From the NCBI GenBank assembly GCA_958298945.1, contig OY282610.1, positions 68,135,088 through 68,199,087 of the forward strand: a stretch of 64,000 bases of DNA, read 5' to 3'. Below, piece by piece: positions 37,740 through 50,400 of the stretch. This DNA is from Atherix ibis. Its lineage: Eukaryota; Arthropoda; Insecta; Diptera; Athericidae. Both the position numbers and the translations under genes were made by a program. Below the pieces are notes generated by a model. It was not told the DNA's origin. It saw only the letters and a program-made list of their open reading frames with translations, and did no database searches. Numbering within the stretch: position 1 is the first letter of the stretch; each line of letters starts with the position of its first letter.

Positions 37740-38875
37740 TTCTATAACATTTTCATGTGTTCTCTAAAATCTGGTTCGATACTCTGGGGAAACCATCGTC
37801 ATAAGGTCTACCCAAATTATTGCGTGCGCCAATGATATCGATAGAATTTTTTTGCGATCGTTTTCCTATCTGGAATCTAAAGTAATAACCGATAACAACA
37901 TGGAAGAAGATATTGGGACACGATTATTGACAGCCAACAGAGCTTATTATAGTCAATCTGAATTACTCCACTCGAAACTTCTCACCTTTAGTTCGACAAT
38001 TCTTATGAACATATTCTTTGGAAAGTATGGTTCACAGACAGAATCACTACGAACTTTTAGTCGTCTTTTAAAGGAGGATTCTTTGAACAATACTTAACCC
38101 TCGGCATCTCCAAGCACTATTACAACCGCCAGCAAATTTGGCCTAATATGCTGCGGTAAACGGAATACTTAATCCTTGAGGTAGTCCCTGTGTCTGATGG
38201 GGCGTTGTCGTCAACCAGAGCGCACGGGTCATGTTAGGAACACCGAATTGGAATCTGAAAAACTGAGACGTTTGCAATAATTTGAGTTAGCACGCCGAGA
38301 TTGGACGGACTCTTAGGCTCATTTTTAGGGGCGTTGGCATCGAAAAATGAAGGCAAAACAAAGCACAAATTGGGGGCATTGGCATCGAAAATAAGATCAA
38401 TTAGCACTAGGAGATTATAGCTTCGAAAGTCAAATAATTTTCCGATTTGCGGACAAGGGTCGTAGGCTACTTATTTTCACTTCTCTTCCCAGTCCACATG
38501 TATTCTTCAGAAACTTGGGTTCTCACCAAAAGCCATTGCTAACTGTTGACCGCGTTCGAAAGGAGGATCCATCGGGGATTTTTTGCCCTCGTTGAAAGGA
38601 GGAAGTTGGACGATTCCCAAGTCTATTTAACGACGAGATCCTGGAGCATTACCGGTTGTGTTTTAAATTAAGTTCAACAGGCTGCGTTGGGCTGGACGGT
38701 TAATGCTTATGGATGAGGGAGATCCCGCCCGGAAAATCTAGAGGGGCTTAATTTTTGGACCTGCCTCTGGCGAAGCCACCAGGACGCCAAAAATATGCTG
38801 GGAGTGTCGAGCTTGAAGACCGCGACGCGAAATCGCGAAGTCTGGAGTTCTTCAATTCGCGCCGATAATCGTAAA
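37740..38875 (+). mobile_element. RTE-like non-LTR retrotransposon 3' part
   Basis: Broken + strand frames read as the end of a non-LTR reverse transcriptase and its C-terminal region. FSYLESKVITDNN and ANRAYYSQSELLHSKLL lie at 37858-37980, corresponding to the usual F.YLGS.VT.DN and NRAYY.L...LRSK. Sequence like SETWVLTK is near 38510. LRWAGRLMLMDEGDPARK is near 38680, the usual LRW.GH..RMD..DPARK. The tail is near 38850. Several deletions and stops. Pieces of the same family occur at 44.8, 49.2-50.4 and 53.5 kb. Confidence 0.75.
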
Positions 38876-40935
38876 AAAAAACACCTTAAAAATTTTCAGT
38901 GAATTTTGAAGCAAATTTTTACGCCCATAAAATTGAATTCGTCCAAAAATAATTTGTTCAATAATCGACTTCTTAACAGTTAAAAATGAGCAAAGAATCC
39001 ATAAAATCACGAGGGAAATAGCAAAATTAATGAATACAGTTTCATTTAAAATGCAGAATGCATTTATGATAAAATGCTTTTGCCAAAAAATTTCATTTGA
39101 ATATGTTTGAAGTTTTTCGTTCATTAAGAAATACCGTAACTTGTACCAAAAAGAAGCAACAACAAAAAAAAGAAAGAAAGAAAGAAACAAAAATGAAAGA
39201 GCATAAGTTTGGTTGGCAATTTAGAGCAAAAAAAATTCCATTTCGAAAATTCCTCAAATTTTGCGCCTGCACATGTCAACAACGTACGTTATGACTTTTA
39301 TGTAATCTGTTCGAAAATATAATTTTTAGTGCGAAAATGCACATTTGACGGCCAATTCCGATCTTAGTTTTTCTCGACCGCTTCACATTTACATCGTCCG
39401 TCCATTTTATTTTCTTTTTGGATGGGATACGCCTTGAACTAATCTAGAAAAGAGGACAAGTTTAACGGTAGCTAATGAACGACAAAATGCCATCAAAAAT
39501 ATGAAGAAGAAAAAATAAAAGAAATAATCCAAATTTATGATGTTCTTTCCAACGTGTTGCCTGATACTTTATGCGATGTAATGCGATGTTATGCTATGTT
39601 TTCGTAACGTGATGTGACTGAGCGACAATTTATGGCGTCAACTAAGGAGACACACGATGCTGATCATTTTGGAAATTCTATTGACCTTATTTCGTGTGGT
39701 TTTTTTTGGCTTTTGGTTATTTTTCTCTTTTTTTTTGCAATTAAGATTTGACCTCTTTCCATCTAAAAGCTATTGAATAGAAACGCGGACCAACTACAAG
39801 GATGCGGTTTTTTTTCCTTCTAATTTTAATTTTTTTTTTGTTGTTTTTTAATTTTCTACACAAGTCTACGACTACGAAATAATTTATTGAATTGTTTGGA
39901 TTTTATTAATTCATAAATTATTAAAAGTTTCTATCCAATATATCAAGGAAAATTCTCTTCTTTTTTTTGTTTTAATTGAACTTTTTCGTGTGCAAAGGAG
40001 GAGTTTTTTTTCCTTCTCGCAAATACCCCATGTTATGATATAAACGATGAAAAAATTTCATACAATCTAAAGCGTATTGTTTATTATTATTTATTTTATG
40101 AATGTTGTTAAAATTATCATTTTTCTTATTATGGCTATTCGATTAACGATTTAATAAACATTTCTACTTAAATCGATTTTGTCGAGGGATGTTGGTGATC
40201 ATAGTGAGGTGTTAGAGGAGGCATACCAAATGTTTAGTTGTTTTCGTTATCGTTCGTTTGGGGAGCAAAACTGCAGCCAGCTACCGATATGCTCTGTTAA
40301 TGAGATGAAAATGGTGGCCATTAGCGATAAAATGTAGCAAAATCGATGACGGTGGCAATGGCAACAACAACGGCAGCGACACCACACCACGCCACATCGA
40401 TAGCCATACCACTAGGCAGAGGAGCGTGGCCATATTTGTTTTCTGTGTGGAGGCGGGAGATGTGTCTGGTGCACACATTAAAATACTTTTCGAATTATTT
40501 TTAGACAAAATAGAAATTATCGTTATCGATCGTGGGATATTCATAGAATATTCGTTTGCTTCTGCAGATTAAAAAATTTATGAAACAAACTAAAATAGGA
40601 TTTCATCAAATAAAATAAGAATTCCGAAAAAAAATTCGTAACATTTTTTATTTTTATTTTATTTCTCACCCACTCTGTTTTTTCTTTTCTATAGAAAATA
40701 TATAATTTTTGTTTTTCTACATTCTCCTTTTCGAATGTTCATTATCAACAGTTGTTGTTATCCAATTTGTGCTACAGCAACTAAAGTTAAATAAACTTAA
40801 AATTAAAATTAAGATATTGCTTGGATCTTGCCATTATTTAAATAGCACCACAAGACTTTTTAAAATCGTACATTTCGGATCTCAATTTGCCCATTACTTA
40901 ACGAATGTTGGTATTTAAATGATCTATAGTTTCAA
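38876..40935. other. Gene-free interval with a short GC-richer island
   Basis: Mostly AT-rich, with a (GAAA)n run near 39172-39186. Around 40298-40570 a GC-richer stretch stays open on the + strand for about 90 codons (Gly/Asn/Thr/His-rich) but has no domain, initiation codon or clear splice sites. No gene is called. Confidence 0.4.
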
Positions 40936-41918
40936 GATTGTTTGAGCAAATATGATTTATCGTGCGTAGACAATTCTGACGCAAATATGGGATATCGTCA
41001 GGATTGTCTACACAGATATTAGCTATCGTTTATAAGAAAAATGTGCAACGGCGTCAAATTGCAAGATCTTCGAGGCCAATTGTCATCAGCAAATCTCGTA
41101 ATTGCGCACCCTGAGAATTTTTCGCACAATCAAACGAAGTTTTTTTTATATTTTTGAGTTCAGGTCAAAAAAAAGTCGGTTTTCATACGGTTAAAGCGCT
41201 GAGAATCTCTTCTTCTTTATTTCCTCAGGAATGTGGGTCCAACAGCACAGATCTCTTCTTCTTCATATCCACAGGAATTGGGGTCCAATGACACTTTCAG
41301 ACTAGAATGCACGAGTGACAGTAACTTTTCGCGGATACAATGGCTTCTCCAAGGTCATATGTGGTTTTTCAGAGCCCCATATATGGTAATTTGACTTTTT
41401 GACGCATCCATCGGGTGAGAAATGAGCCTCATCGCTGAAGAAATTTAGTTTTCATCGACGTAACTTCTGTGGCCATAATACAGGATGAGCCAACGTGGAC
41501 TGACTTTGGCATATTGTAGCCGTTGTGCTGCATCCCTCGGCAATAATTCTTGAGCCAATTGAATTTTGCATGGAAACCACGTGTTTCTGAAGCACATTGA
41601 CGAATTGTGCAGCTTGTTTATTGCGAAAAGGTCGATTAAAATTTGTTCGGGGCTCAAATACGAGTACTGCACCACGCTCCTCAAGTTTCTTATCGTGTTT
41701 GATCTGGGAGCTGTGACCGTTTTAAAATTCTGACGATATTTTCTTTATATTGTAACAATAGATCGTTCAGAAGAAAAATAAAATTCAACTGACTATGAAG
41801 ACATTATAAAATTTGATAAAATTCTTTATAATCTGCAAAAAAAAATAATGGAAAAAATTTCAACAAAAAAAAAAGTTATATGCATTTTAAATCCGTCAGT
41901 CCAAGATGACCCATCCTG
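40936..41918 (-). mobile_element. IS630/Tc1-mariner transposase remnant with internal TIR-like copy
   Basis: On the minus strand, KIQLAQELLPRDAAQRL lies at about 41580-41530. It is followed by a SDEAHFSPDGCVKKSNYHIW segment (about 41435-41375), KPLYPRKVTV near 41330, and WPRRSCNLTPL near 41070. The right end has CAGGATGGGTCATC reading inward (41918-41895) next to TA. A similar 24-mer (20 of 24) sits at 41481-41504 within the coding part. The left end is not identified. A small imperfect palindrome (GTAGACAATTCTGAC arms) lies near 40967-41012. Confidence 0.65.
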
Positions 41919-42880
41919 TATAAAATGGCAAACCCTAAACAAAAACATATATGTATGACAGCTGTCAAATGACAGGGCTGTACTTTCCAAATCACAAATT
42001 AATTATTTCTCCGACTTTTGTCTGTTTTCTGTCGATTTATTTACGTTTGTTTTCTTTCAAAAAACTTTTTTAACTGAATTTCTGTCATTAAATTCGCAAT
42101 TTTTTAGGTTTTCATAAATTTTCCGTTGCCAACATTAATTTTTCAGATCTTGTTACAATTGACAATTAGGTTTTCAGATTGTTAGATGGTGGCCATTTTC
42201 GCTTGTCATAAATTTCAACGTCATTTTGTCCTTAGAGGAGTATTTTTTCTTTTCTTTTGTTTGCATTTTCCATTTCGGCTACCCATTTTCTATCATTGCC
42301 TATTTCGTATTAAACCTATTTTATTACAATTATTGTTTCTTTTTTTTAAAAGTTTATTTTGATCTATTAATCTTCGACATGTAATTATTGTTGTGGCAGT
42401 TGTCACAATGTGACAGACTTTTTTTGATAACAAACAAACGGAAAAGCTAATAGAGAAGAGAAGGGAAGCAGAAGAGAAATACGCAAGAGGTCGTTCAAAA
42501 AAATATATTTACCCATTTTTTATTTTTAGTTTATCTGATTTGTAAATTGAAAACAAAAATACTCCAACAAAAAAAACAAGCAAACTAAAATCAAATCATG
42601 TACGGCATTGAGTTTGGCAAACTATTCTTCATTATTGACAGTTGACAAGTTTTTTCGATTCGTTAAGTTTTTTTTCCACTTGTTTTCAATTTTTATTTTG
42701 GTTTATTTTTTTCATCAAGTTTTTTAGATTTATTTTTTTCTCATTTATTATTGATTTGAAGTAGTTTTAAAAGAGTAAACAAACGAAATTTGTTTTTTTT
42801 ATACAATTTTGAAATATTGTATAATAAAAATGTAGAAAATATTTGAAATTTTTGAGCTATTCGAACATGATGCACTTAAT
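41919..42880. other. AT-rich flank, no gene seen
   Basis: T-rich and A-rich tracts only. Contains repeated TGACAG/TGTCAAA-type motifs but no recognisable gene or element. Confidence 0.4.
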
Positions 42881-44780
42881 ATTATGAAAATTTCACCAAT
42901 TTATTTTCATACGATCTGGAATAATTTAAAAATAGCTGTCCCAATATTTGGTACTTAAAATACTAGAAACTGTTCAGACTCATTCAATTATATAGGGTGG
43001 TTCATCTAGCGGTTCCAAATTTAGAAGTTCCTTTTTAAAAAGTATATAAAAAAAAACTATTGTATATTTTTTAAATTTCCGGTTTTATTAGAAAGATTGA
43101 ACCTTGAAATTTAAGAATGAAACACAACATCATTTAAATGACTGCCACGACTGGCCTTACAGTAACCCATTCGCTCGACCCAATTTTTCAGTACATTATC
43201 GATTGCCTCGGCCTGTATCTCTTCAATGGCAATTTTGATTTCGTGGTTCAAGGCCTCAATTATATCTGGATGGCTTGCGTAACATTTATCCTTAACGGCT
43301 CCCCACAGAAAATAATCCAACGGGCTCAAATCACAGCTCCGAGGGGGCCAATTGACATCAGAATTTCCGCTGATTATTCGGTTTCCGCAAGTTCTCAATA
43401 TTTCCCAGTTTTCTGGGAATGATATTGTGTTTTATTATTAAATTTCAAGGTTCAATCTTTCTAATAAAACCGGAAATTTAAAAAAAAATACACTAGTTTT
43501 TAAATGGTCCGCCATTTTAAAATGGAACTTTTATATGGTCCACCCAATATAACAAAAATACTAAAAATTATTGGCACGCGCACTATCAGTTTGGAAAAGT
43601 TAGTATAAATTTGCCAGGCATCGAGGGCTGAAAATTATTCTTCGATTAAGTACTAATTATGAGTTAAGTACTTTTGATCGAGTCACAATTTTTGGGAGAG
43701 ACCTTTTTCTGTCCAATTTATGCCACTAAAAACTTCCGCCATATTCCGTTATATAAAAAAACTTACGGCCACAGTCCGTTTCCTAAATTATTAGGGTACA
43801 TATTATGGTATGAAAAGTGATTGGGACACAATTAGGTAGGAAAAATCGTCAAAATTTCTGAATTATAATGCTATAAGGCTTCAAAGATATTGATGCGGTG
43901 TAAAGAATGTCCAAATTATTCATTAAAAAAGTATATATTATGAATTACATAGTTTGGATTGAGTAGAAAACGTGGTCACAATTTTTGGGACAGATATTTT
44001 TATGTAGTTAAACCACTAAAAATTGTTCGGACGCATTCCGTAATAAAAAAAAAGTGATAAATTATTGGGACATGTACACTAGTATGAACAATTATTTGGG
44101 ACACATAATAGGTGGGAAAAATAGTAAACATTTCTGGATTATAATGCCATTAGGCTACAAAGATATTTTATTAAGCTTTAAAAATGCCCAAATCGATCGA
44201 GAGTTGTAAATTATTCATCGTTTAAGTACTATCGATTGAGTAGCAAATGTGATCCCAATTTTCGGGACAGATCTTTTTATGTAGTTAAACCACTAAAAAC
44301 TGTTCGGACGTATTCTGTAATAAAAAAAAGTGATAAATCATTGGGACATGTACAAAAATGGTCAAAATTTCTGGTTTATAATGGCATTCGGCTTCAAAGA
44401 TATTGATGTGGTGTAAAGAATGTGCAAATTATTCATCAAAAAAGTATATTTTATGAATTACATAGTTTGGATTGAGTAGGAAACGTGGTCCCAATTTTTG
44501 GGACAGATATTTTTATGTGGTTAACCCACTAAAAATTGTTCGGACGTATTCCGTTATAAAAAAAAAAGTAATAAATTATTGGAACATGTACTCTAGTATG
44601 AAAAATTATTTGGGTTATTTTGATAGACATCAAAAATATTTTATTTGGTTTCAAAAGTGCTCAGACCTATTGAGGGTCGTAAATTATCCATTAATTAAAT
44701 ACGAACTATGATTTAAGTAATTTCAATTGAGTAGAAAATATGGTCCCAATTTTTGGGACGGATCCTTTTCGATATTAAGA
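42881..44780. repeat. Diverged 'gggac' tandem repeat, copy B (about 6 units, interrupted by an element)
   Basis: Same family as at 33.3-34.0 kb. Cores of CAATTTTTGGGACAGAT occur near 43985, 44260, 44495 and 44750, spaced roughly 230-300 bp, with ACCACTAAAAATTGTTCGGA segments after each. The array is interrupted by the short element at 42993-43547. Another weak single copy is near 45170. Confidence 0.75.
42993..43547 (-). mobile_element. Short deleted IS630/Tc1-mariner element with perfect 40-bp subterminal inverted repeats
   Basis: The ends read GGGTGGTTCAT and, inverted, GGGTGGACCAT, each flanked by TATA. Inside, 43073-43112 and 43440-43479 are exact 40-bp reverse complements. Between them the minus strand encodes a transposase C-terminus: WPPRSCDLSPLDYFLWGAVK near 43340, and a C-terminus ending near 43111. 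The N-terminal and first catalytic parts are missing, so the element is non-autonomous. The related repeat at 33405 shows the uninterrupted sequence (TTCAACTATATAACAAAAAT), confirming insertion at TA. Confidence 0.85.
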
Positions 44781-44799
44781 ATATAAAGATGAGGCGACG

Positions 44800-44930
44800 G
44801 TCTTAACCAGGATTTAATAAACATGATGGAAGTGTCAAATTGTAATACCGAGGCCCGAAGCCGGGACGCTTGGAGTTCTTTGATTCAGCAGGTCTACACC
44901 TGGTGATGGTGATGATAATGTTCGGAATTG
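44800..44930 (+). mobile_element. RTE-like retrotransposon 3' tail
   Basis: Encodes NTEARSRDAWSSLIQQV-like sequence, the extreme C-terminus seen in the same family at 53.8 kb. It ends in a GATGGTGATGATAATG tail. The insertion is strongly 5' truncated, which is usual for non-LTR elements. Confidence 0.6.
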
Positions 44931-46380
44931 GTTCAGCTCTTGGATTTGCATAAGTTCGGAATATACTAAATTAGGACTCAACGTCAGATTAGTATTTATA
45001 TTTGTTTATACTTTTTTTTTACAATGATTCAAACACTTTTCGAATATTTCTTAAGGAGTTATTATGAAAAATAAATGATATTTGCTGTTAACAATTAAAA
45101 GTAGTAAATAGTATACTTTAAAGTATGAAAATATCAACGAGTATTTTGGCATAGGTGTCAAAATTTGTACTAATTTTTGGGACAGATCCTGTTAAAATTA
45201 TTGGAATATTTTCTATAATATTTTAGCCTTATTCAGGAGTATAGAATTTAATAACCGGAATTGTGTTTTATTTCCACATAGTTAGCCATAAGATTGGTTC
45301 CTGTTTATTAATATTTAAAGTAGTGCTATTTAGCGAATTCTTATTATTTATGCTATACTGTATATAAAAAGATACAAAAATGATACTGCAGCTTGCATTA
45401 ATTTATGCAAAAGATACTTTGAAGTCTCATCAATTCAATTTTCCAAACACCATAAATTACCTAAATTGTGTCATTTTAATATTGAATAATTCCAATGCAA
45501 ATTTCACTATTAATATTGAATATTTTCTATAATTTTTAGATGTAATTGAAAAATGCTAAAATCGTAATAAAATTCGGTAAGCATAAATGATAATATGTGG
45601 AACGATATTATCATATCTATTCGTATGAGAAAAGAAGACCAGATAAAAACTTCGACTAGAAATTCTCGAATTGTTAACATTTTGAGAAAAAAAATTTTAA
45701 TTAAGTTTTCGGATTATTCGAAGATTTGTAATTATTTTCTATTTGAATTAATCTTATAGAAACAAAAGGGAACACCAAAAGGAAAAAAAAAGAACCAAAA
45801 CTTTCGAATAAACGGAAATATCTGAACGAAAGACATTTTTACGAGTATTTGGAAAAGAAAATCTGACTCATTTCGATTAATTTATTTATTTATGCATTTA
45901 GCTTAGTTTATTTAGAATATGAATGAATTTTTTTCTCTCCTTTCTATGATATCTTCCCAAATGATGATCAATTAATGATATTTCATCTTTTTACTGATAA
46001 ATCTTGTAATAAATGATTTATTCCAATAAGGAAATCATTTTCGTTCTTATTTGATTTTGGGAGTCCTAATTTAGCAATAGTTACTGAGTTGAGTTGACCC
46101 CTGACGGAATTATAGCCATTTTCATATTTGACTAATTTATCAGATTATAATCTTATTCACAGTGTATTATTTGAAATTCAACACACCTTACATATTATTT
46201 AAGATCTGTTGGTAGTTCTTACACGAATTGCAAAAAAATGTCATACAAAAATAATAAATTCAAAGTTTTTATGGTGTTATACGGAAACAAGTAAATACAA
46301 TTCGGAACAAGCAGCTTTTTAAGAGAAAATTCGAGGACCAGAATATTCTTTTAGTTAATGTAATATGCCTATTGTTAGAC
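44931..46380. other. AT-rich interval, no gene seen
   Basis: No recognisable coding or structured element apart from a faint 'gggac' repeat unit near 45130-45200. Confidence 0.4.
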
Positions 46381-47800
46381 ATAATGCCACGGTTCGCCTA
46401 CGACATTTGCTATTGGTATACGCCAAATCACCGCCATAGTTAGACATTAGACTTATATTCAGCATTCTCGTTTTCCACCTTCATCTTCTTTTGATGCATT
46501 GCTTAAATTGTCTCATGCTGTCAAACCCTCATACGTCTTTTACTTCTTCTCCTGAACCTCTTTCCTTTTCTTCTAATGGCAAGTGGGCTCACGTACCAAC
46601 TCTATCGTTATCAGCCTTTAAAAAAACTCACTTCCTGTCCACTGATTCGTCTGCGCTCCTTTTTATAAGCCTCATTCTGTCTTCTTCTTATGGCGAGTGG
46701 TCTCAGGCTGCCAACTATATCATCTTCTAGAATCAAAACCTAGAATGAAGCAATCAAGCAATACATCCCTCAACTCTTCTACAACCGGTAGTTATAGGTT
46801 GTTATTTAACGTGACTTAAATGTTCGCACATAAGACCACGAGTCGCCTACGACTATAGGAATCGAGTTACGCTCAATAAACGCATCACCATTACTGGCAG
46901 TTAACAGATAGAATAAGTTACAAGCTGACTCTCCACCTGCTGGTGTCGAGGACTATCTAAACCTCTACTGTCATTAGCAGTGACAGTGCCCGAGATAAAT
47001 GCAAAATGGTTATTGCCAGTTACCTCCCACCTACGATCCGAAAACCGTACCCGCGTCATGGGTATTAACCACAACCACCACGAAGCTGCTAAATGGCGCC
47101 TCACCTCAGTCCGGCACAGTGTATTCCACTATGAGGCTCCCGATTCCCGTGGTACCAATTTTTGTTTTAAGAGTAATTGTAAATAATCTTGTTAATTCCT
47201 CGGCACCGCTAGGACAGCTCAGGTACGCGGGTTCGCCAAGACCCGAAAGTACAACCGGAATCGACCTTGGTCTGTCACCCGGTTCTACAACCGGTAGATC
47301 GCCCGCCTAGCCTTCAACTCTCCATATCTTATAGTCTTATCTGATCGCGCATCTGAAGTAGCTACATCCAAGATCGATATAGCCGTGCTAACAGTTAGTA
47401 TCCAGTTACAAGCTTCTTACCCTAATTGTTGGTAGCAAGGCCTAACAAAATGTCTACGTTATCTACAGTGATAGCACCCGCGATAACTGGTATCCCTGAC
47501 CACCAGTCCTAACAATGTTCCCGCGATGAAGGTATTGAACACAGCCACCAGGTTTCAGCCAAAAACACCTTTAGTGCAGCATCGTGGGACATCCGATCCT
47601 CACGGTACCACTTGTAAAGAGCTGCAATAAGGAACTTTGTATATTCCAGGTACTACTAGGCCAGTTCAGAACCGCGGGTTTGCCAAAACCCGTAGGAACT
47701 TCTGCCATTATCATTCTCCCAGAAGTGGCTTAGCAGTACATGGTGTATACAAGGTTTGATCGTTCCCCCAGACGAAACCCCCCTTTCGGGAAAGATTCTT
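46381..47800. repeat. Unassigned GC-richer repeat family, copies 1 and 2
   Basis: 46490-47290 is clearly related to 54060-54700. Shared pieces include GGCTCA...CCAAC, AAGTGGTCTCA, GCAATCAAGCAAT-type sequence, ACCTCTACTGTCAT, GTACCCGCG and CGTGGTACCA. Its second half is repeated again at about 47340-47770 (GTGATAGCACCCG, CCCGCGATGAAGGTATTGAACACAG). A 103-codon open frame at 46999-47310 is not conserved in the other copies. Probably a decayed mobile element, but no transposase or reverse transcriptase motif was recognised. Confidence 0.6.
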
Positions 47801-49170
47801 AGACAAAAAGATTTGGAGGAGACAACACTCATCGATGTCTTCCCAAGAACGAGATCATATATTTTATGAAATAAAAAGATCTAGATGCTACCGCTGCTTC
47901 AAAGTCGATAGGTACGTAGTGGAAGATTGGGAGTGAACAGTTTTCTTGCTAAAGAATTAGTATGGAAAAATCGACGCGATGCAATTTTTTATTACGGGGG
48001 CTTATGAACGAATGAAACATTTAGATGACGATGAATAACACGGTTTCATATATAAAAAGAAGCATCGATAATTTTTCAAAAGATTCCGGATTGCAGTATT
48101 TGGATTCGATGAGAATCGTCCCAAAGTTTGAGTATCGCATTGTATAATAATAATAGATTTTCCCGTGTTAGCTATAATCTATTGTCTAAGAGTTGGAGTA
48201 ATTGATTATTATTTTCGCATGAGGGTTCCAGATTAGCCCTTTGTCGATTATAAGTCTAGTAGACTACGAGTATTACTGCCAGTCAAGATTATATCAGGAG
48301 TCTGGTCTTACCAGAGTAATACCCACTTTCCACCCTTTGAACGAGGATTTTAAAGAGTAGATGTGGTTCTGTGAAATCGTGGAGGCTATGCAAAGATCTT
48401 AATGATCTGTAAGGATGTCTGTATCGTTCCATTACAACAAAGAATATCGTGGGTATACTCGTATGTGTTGTGAAGAACTGGACCAAGAATACTTCCCTCA
48501 GGAACACGCAGATAGGATAAATGTCAGAATAATCAATATTTTCAGCTATCTAAAAATATCAGTCTCAGAGATAAGACATCTTCGGATGTGGAAATAAACA
48601 GATCGTAAGACACGCTTCAGTTTTCAAAGTAATCGAGGATGGCATACGCGATCGAAAGCGTCCGATATGTTATGAAATACGCCTGAGCAGTAGTTATTTC
48701 GTCCTAGTTAGCATGCTATGCACGCGATTACGCGATGGCACTGGTGGATATTGGGATACTCAGCACAAAATCCAAACTGATACTGAGGAACCACACTTGT
48801 TGTTTTAATAATTTTTTCAAAATTTTTGATAAAATTGTAAGGAGACTTATGAGTCTTTGTGATATAGGAAAGTTTTGGGATAATTTTTATGATTTATGAA
48901 AAACTTAATATACAAGTTTTCAGCATGAGGTTGGTTTTTGGATATTTGCTACAGTATTTCTGAAGTTATCAAGTCATATCCTGGACCTTTTTTGTTTGAT
49001 GTATGCTGTATTTTGGATTTAACTTCCCCGTGAGTGAAGATCAGAGGAGGTGAATTTATGGACAATCGTGCTGATATTTCTCTATGTTTTTTTATCGTGT
49101 TTATTATCTTGAATGCCTTCATGTGATAGACAAGTAATTACTATATGTATCGGCTCTCTTTACATTAAAT
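47801..49170. other. Old repeat-like DNA, not assigned
   Basis: Higher GC than the flanks and no clear coding signal. It lies between the unassigned repeats and the minus-strand RTE-like remnant and may contain the decayed 3' flank of that element. No motif supports a specific call. Confidence 0.35.
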
Positions 49171-50400
49171 TGCAAATTAAAGCGACCGTAGGTGGTACCT
49201 TTTTTCATTCAAAAATACTTGAATGTAGATGTTCCAGCTTCGCGCCTACCTCGTCTTCTGGTACAATAAATAGTGCCACCGTAGACTTTCCTGGTATGGT
49301 CTTCCTCATCCATAGGGATTAAGTGTCTAGCCTACCGCAGCCTATTGAGCTTATTTTTATCCGCGTTGTCGCGGTAACACATCAGGATATCGTCGTTCAA
49401 TAGGTTCCAGAATTAAGATGCTCCTCTCAATCGCGGACAGGAGTTCGCAATTGTTTTTTCTAAGAACCCAAATTTCCGAAGAATACATAAAAACTGACAA
49501 GACTATTTTCTGTGCAGCAGAAGCTTCGATGTTATTGTAAGAATATTCCACTGACTGAAGTAGACTCTGTTGGTTGCGACACTTTACCCCAAATTGGAAA
49601 GTGATTTACCTTTTTCGAAGCTCTAACTTCCTATCTTTATGCGACTAGTGATAATTGGTCTTGTCTTCGACGCCGACGCTGCCACCATGTAATTTGTTTT
49701 GTCTTTATTTTGCGCAATCCAAAATTTTTCGCCGCTTTTTTTTTTGAGCGTCGCCGTATGCTAAAAGCTGAGCAGACTTAAAAGGGAATGGTACCTCGTA
49801 CACTTACTCCTGAGTCACAAAGCGCTTTTTCCAGCACCAAGAGTGAGTGTCTTTGCTGAAGATCATTGTGGACATTAAATAGCTCTAAAAGTGATTCGGC
49901 TGCATTACTTTTCCTCTCATGGTCATGGTCAACCTAGTCGGTCTTATAAATTTTCCTGGGATGCTGAACTGTCTCCTGAATGTGAGAGTTTTTCTCTGGC
50001 TATGCTAATAAAAGACTACCAGAGAAGATCTGACATGTCGCTGATTTACCTGCAGTGAAGCCTTTCTGGTATGGGTCTATCCTGTCTAGTAAGGTAGCGG
50101 AGAATATCTTGAAGGTGACACACACCATCGTCATACCTCTATAATTGCTACAATCTGTGATGTCTCCTTTTTGAGTATGAGGTAGATATTTGAACCGTTG
50201 ATTGATGAATCAGGGCGCTGGCGATTCCACTGACACCGGGCGACTTTTGTTTTCTCAGTCACGAGTCGGATCGCTTTTATCGTTTACTCAATGCTTGGTG
50301 GTGGCAGCATGTGTTCTTTAGTTGGCGGGAATTTCAAATTGTGTTCTGACCAGTTAGTGTTTAGGAGTTCATCAAAATGTGCCACCCATCGCCTTAATAT
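49171..50400 (-). mobile_element. RTE-like non-LTR retrotransposon remnant
   Basis: Reading the minus strand from 50400 down, there is a KKGDI-type start of the reverse transcriptase (QKGDITDCSNYRGMTMVC near 50180-50125). Next are sequences like SLLELFNVHNDLQQ near 49880, LEKALCDSGVSVRGTIPF near 49835-49790 and SEIWVLRKNNCELLSAIERS near 49480-49420. LNRLR.ARHLIPMDEEDHTRKVYGG follows near 49345-49280. All are in the right order for the RTE-like family also seen at 37.7 kb, with many stops. Upstream coding sequence near 50400 runs into an 88-bp tandem array. Confidence 0.75.

Noticed and set aside
46980..47310. Overlapping + strand frames of 68 and 103 codons
   Set aside because: They sit in the unassigned repeat and are not kept open in the other two copies.
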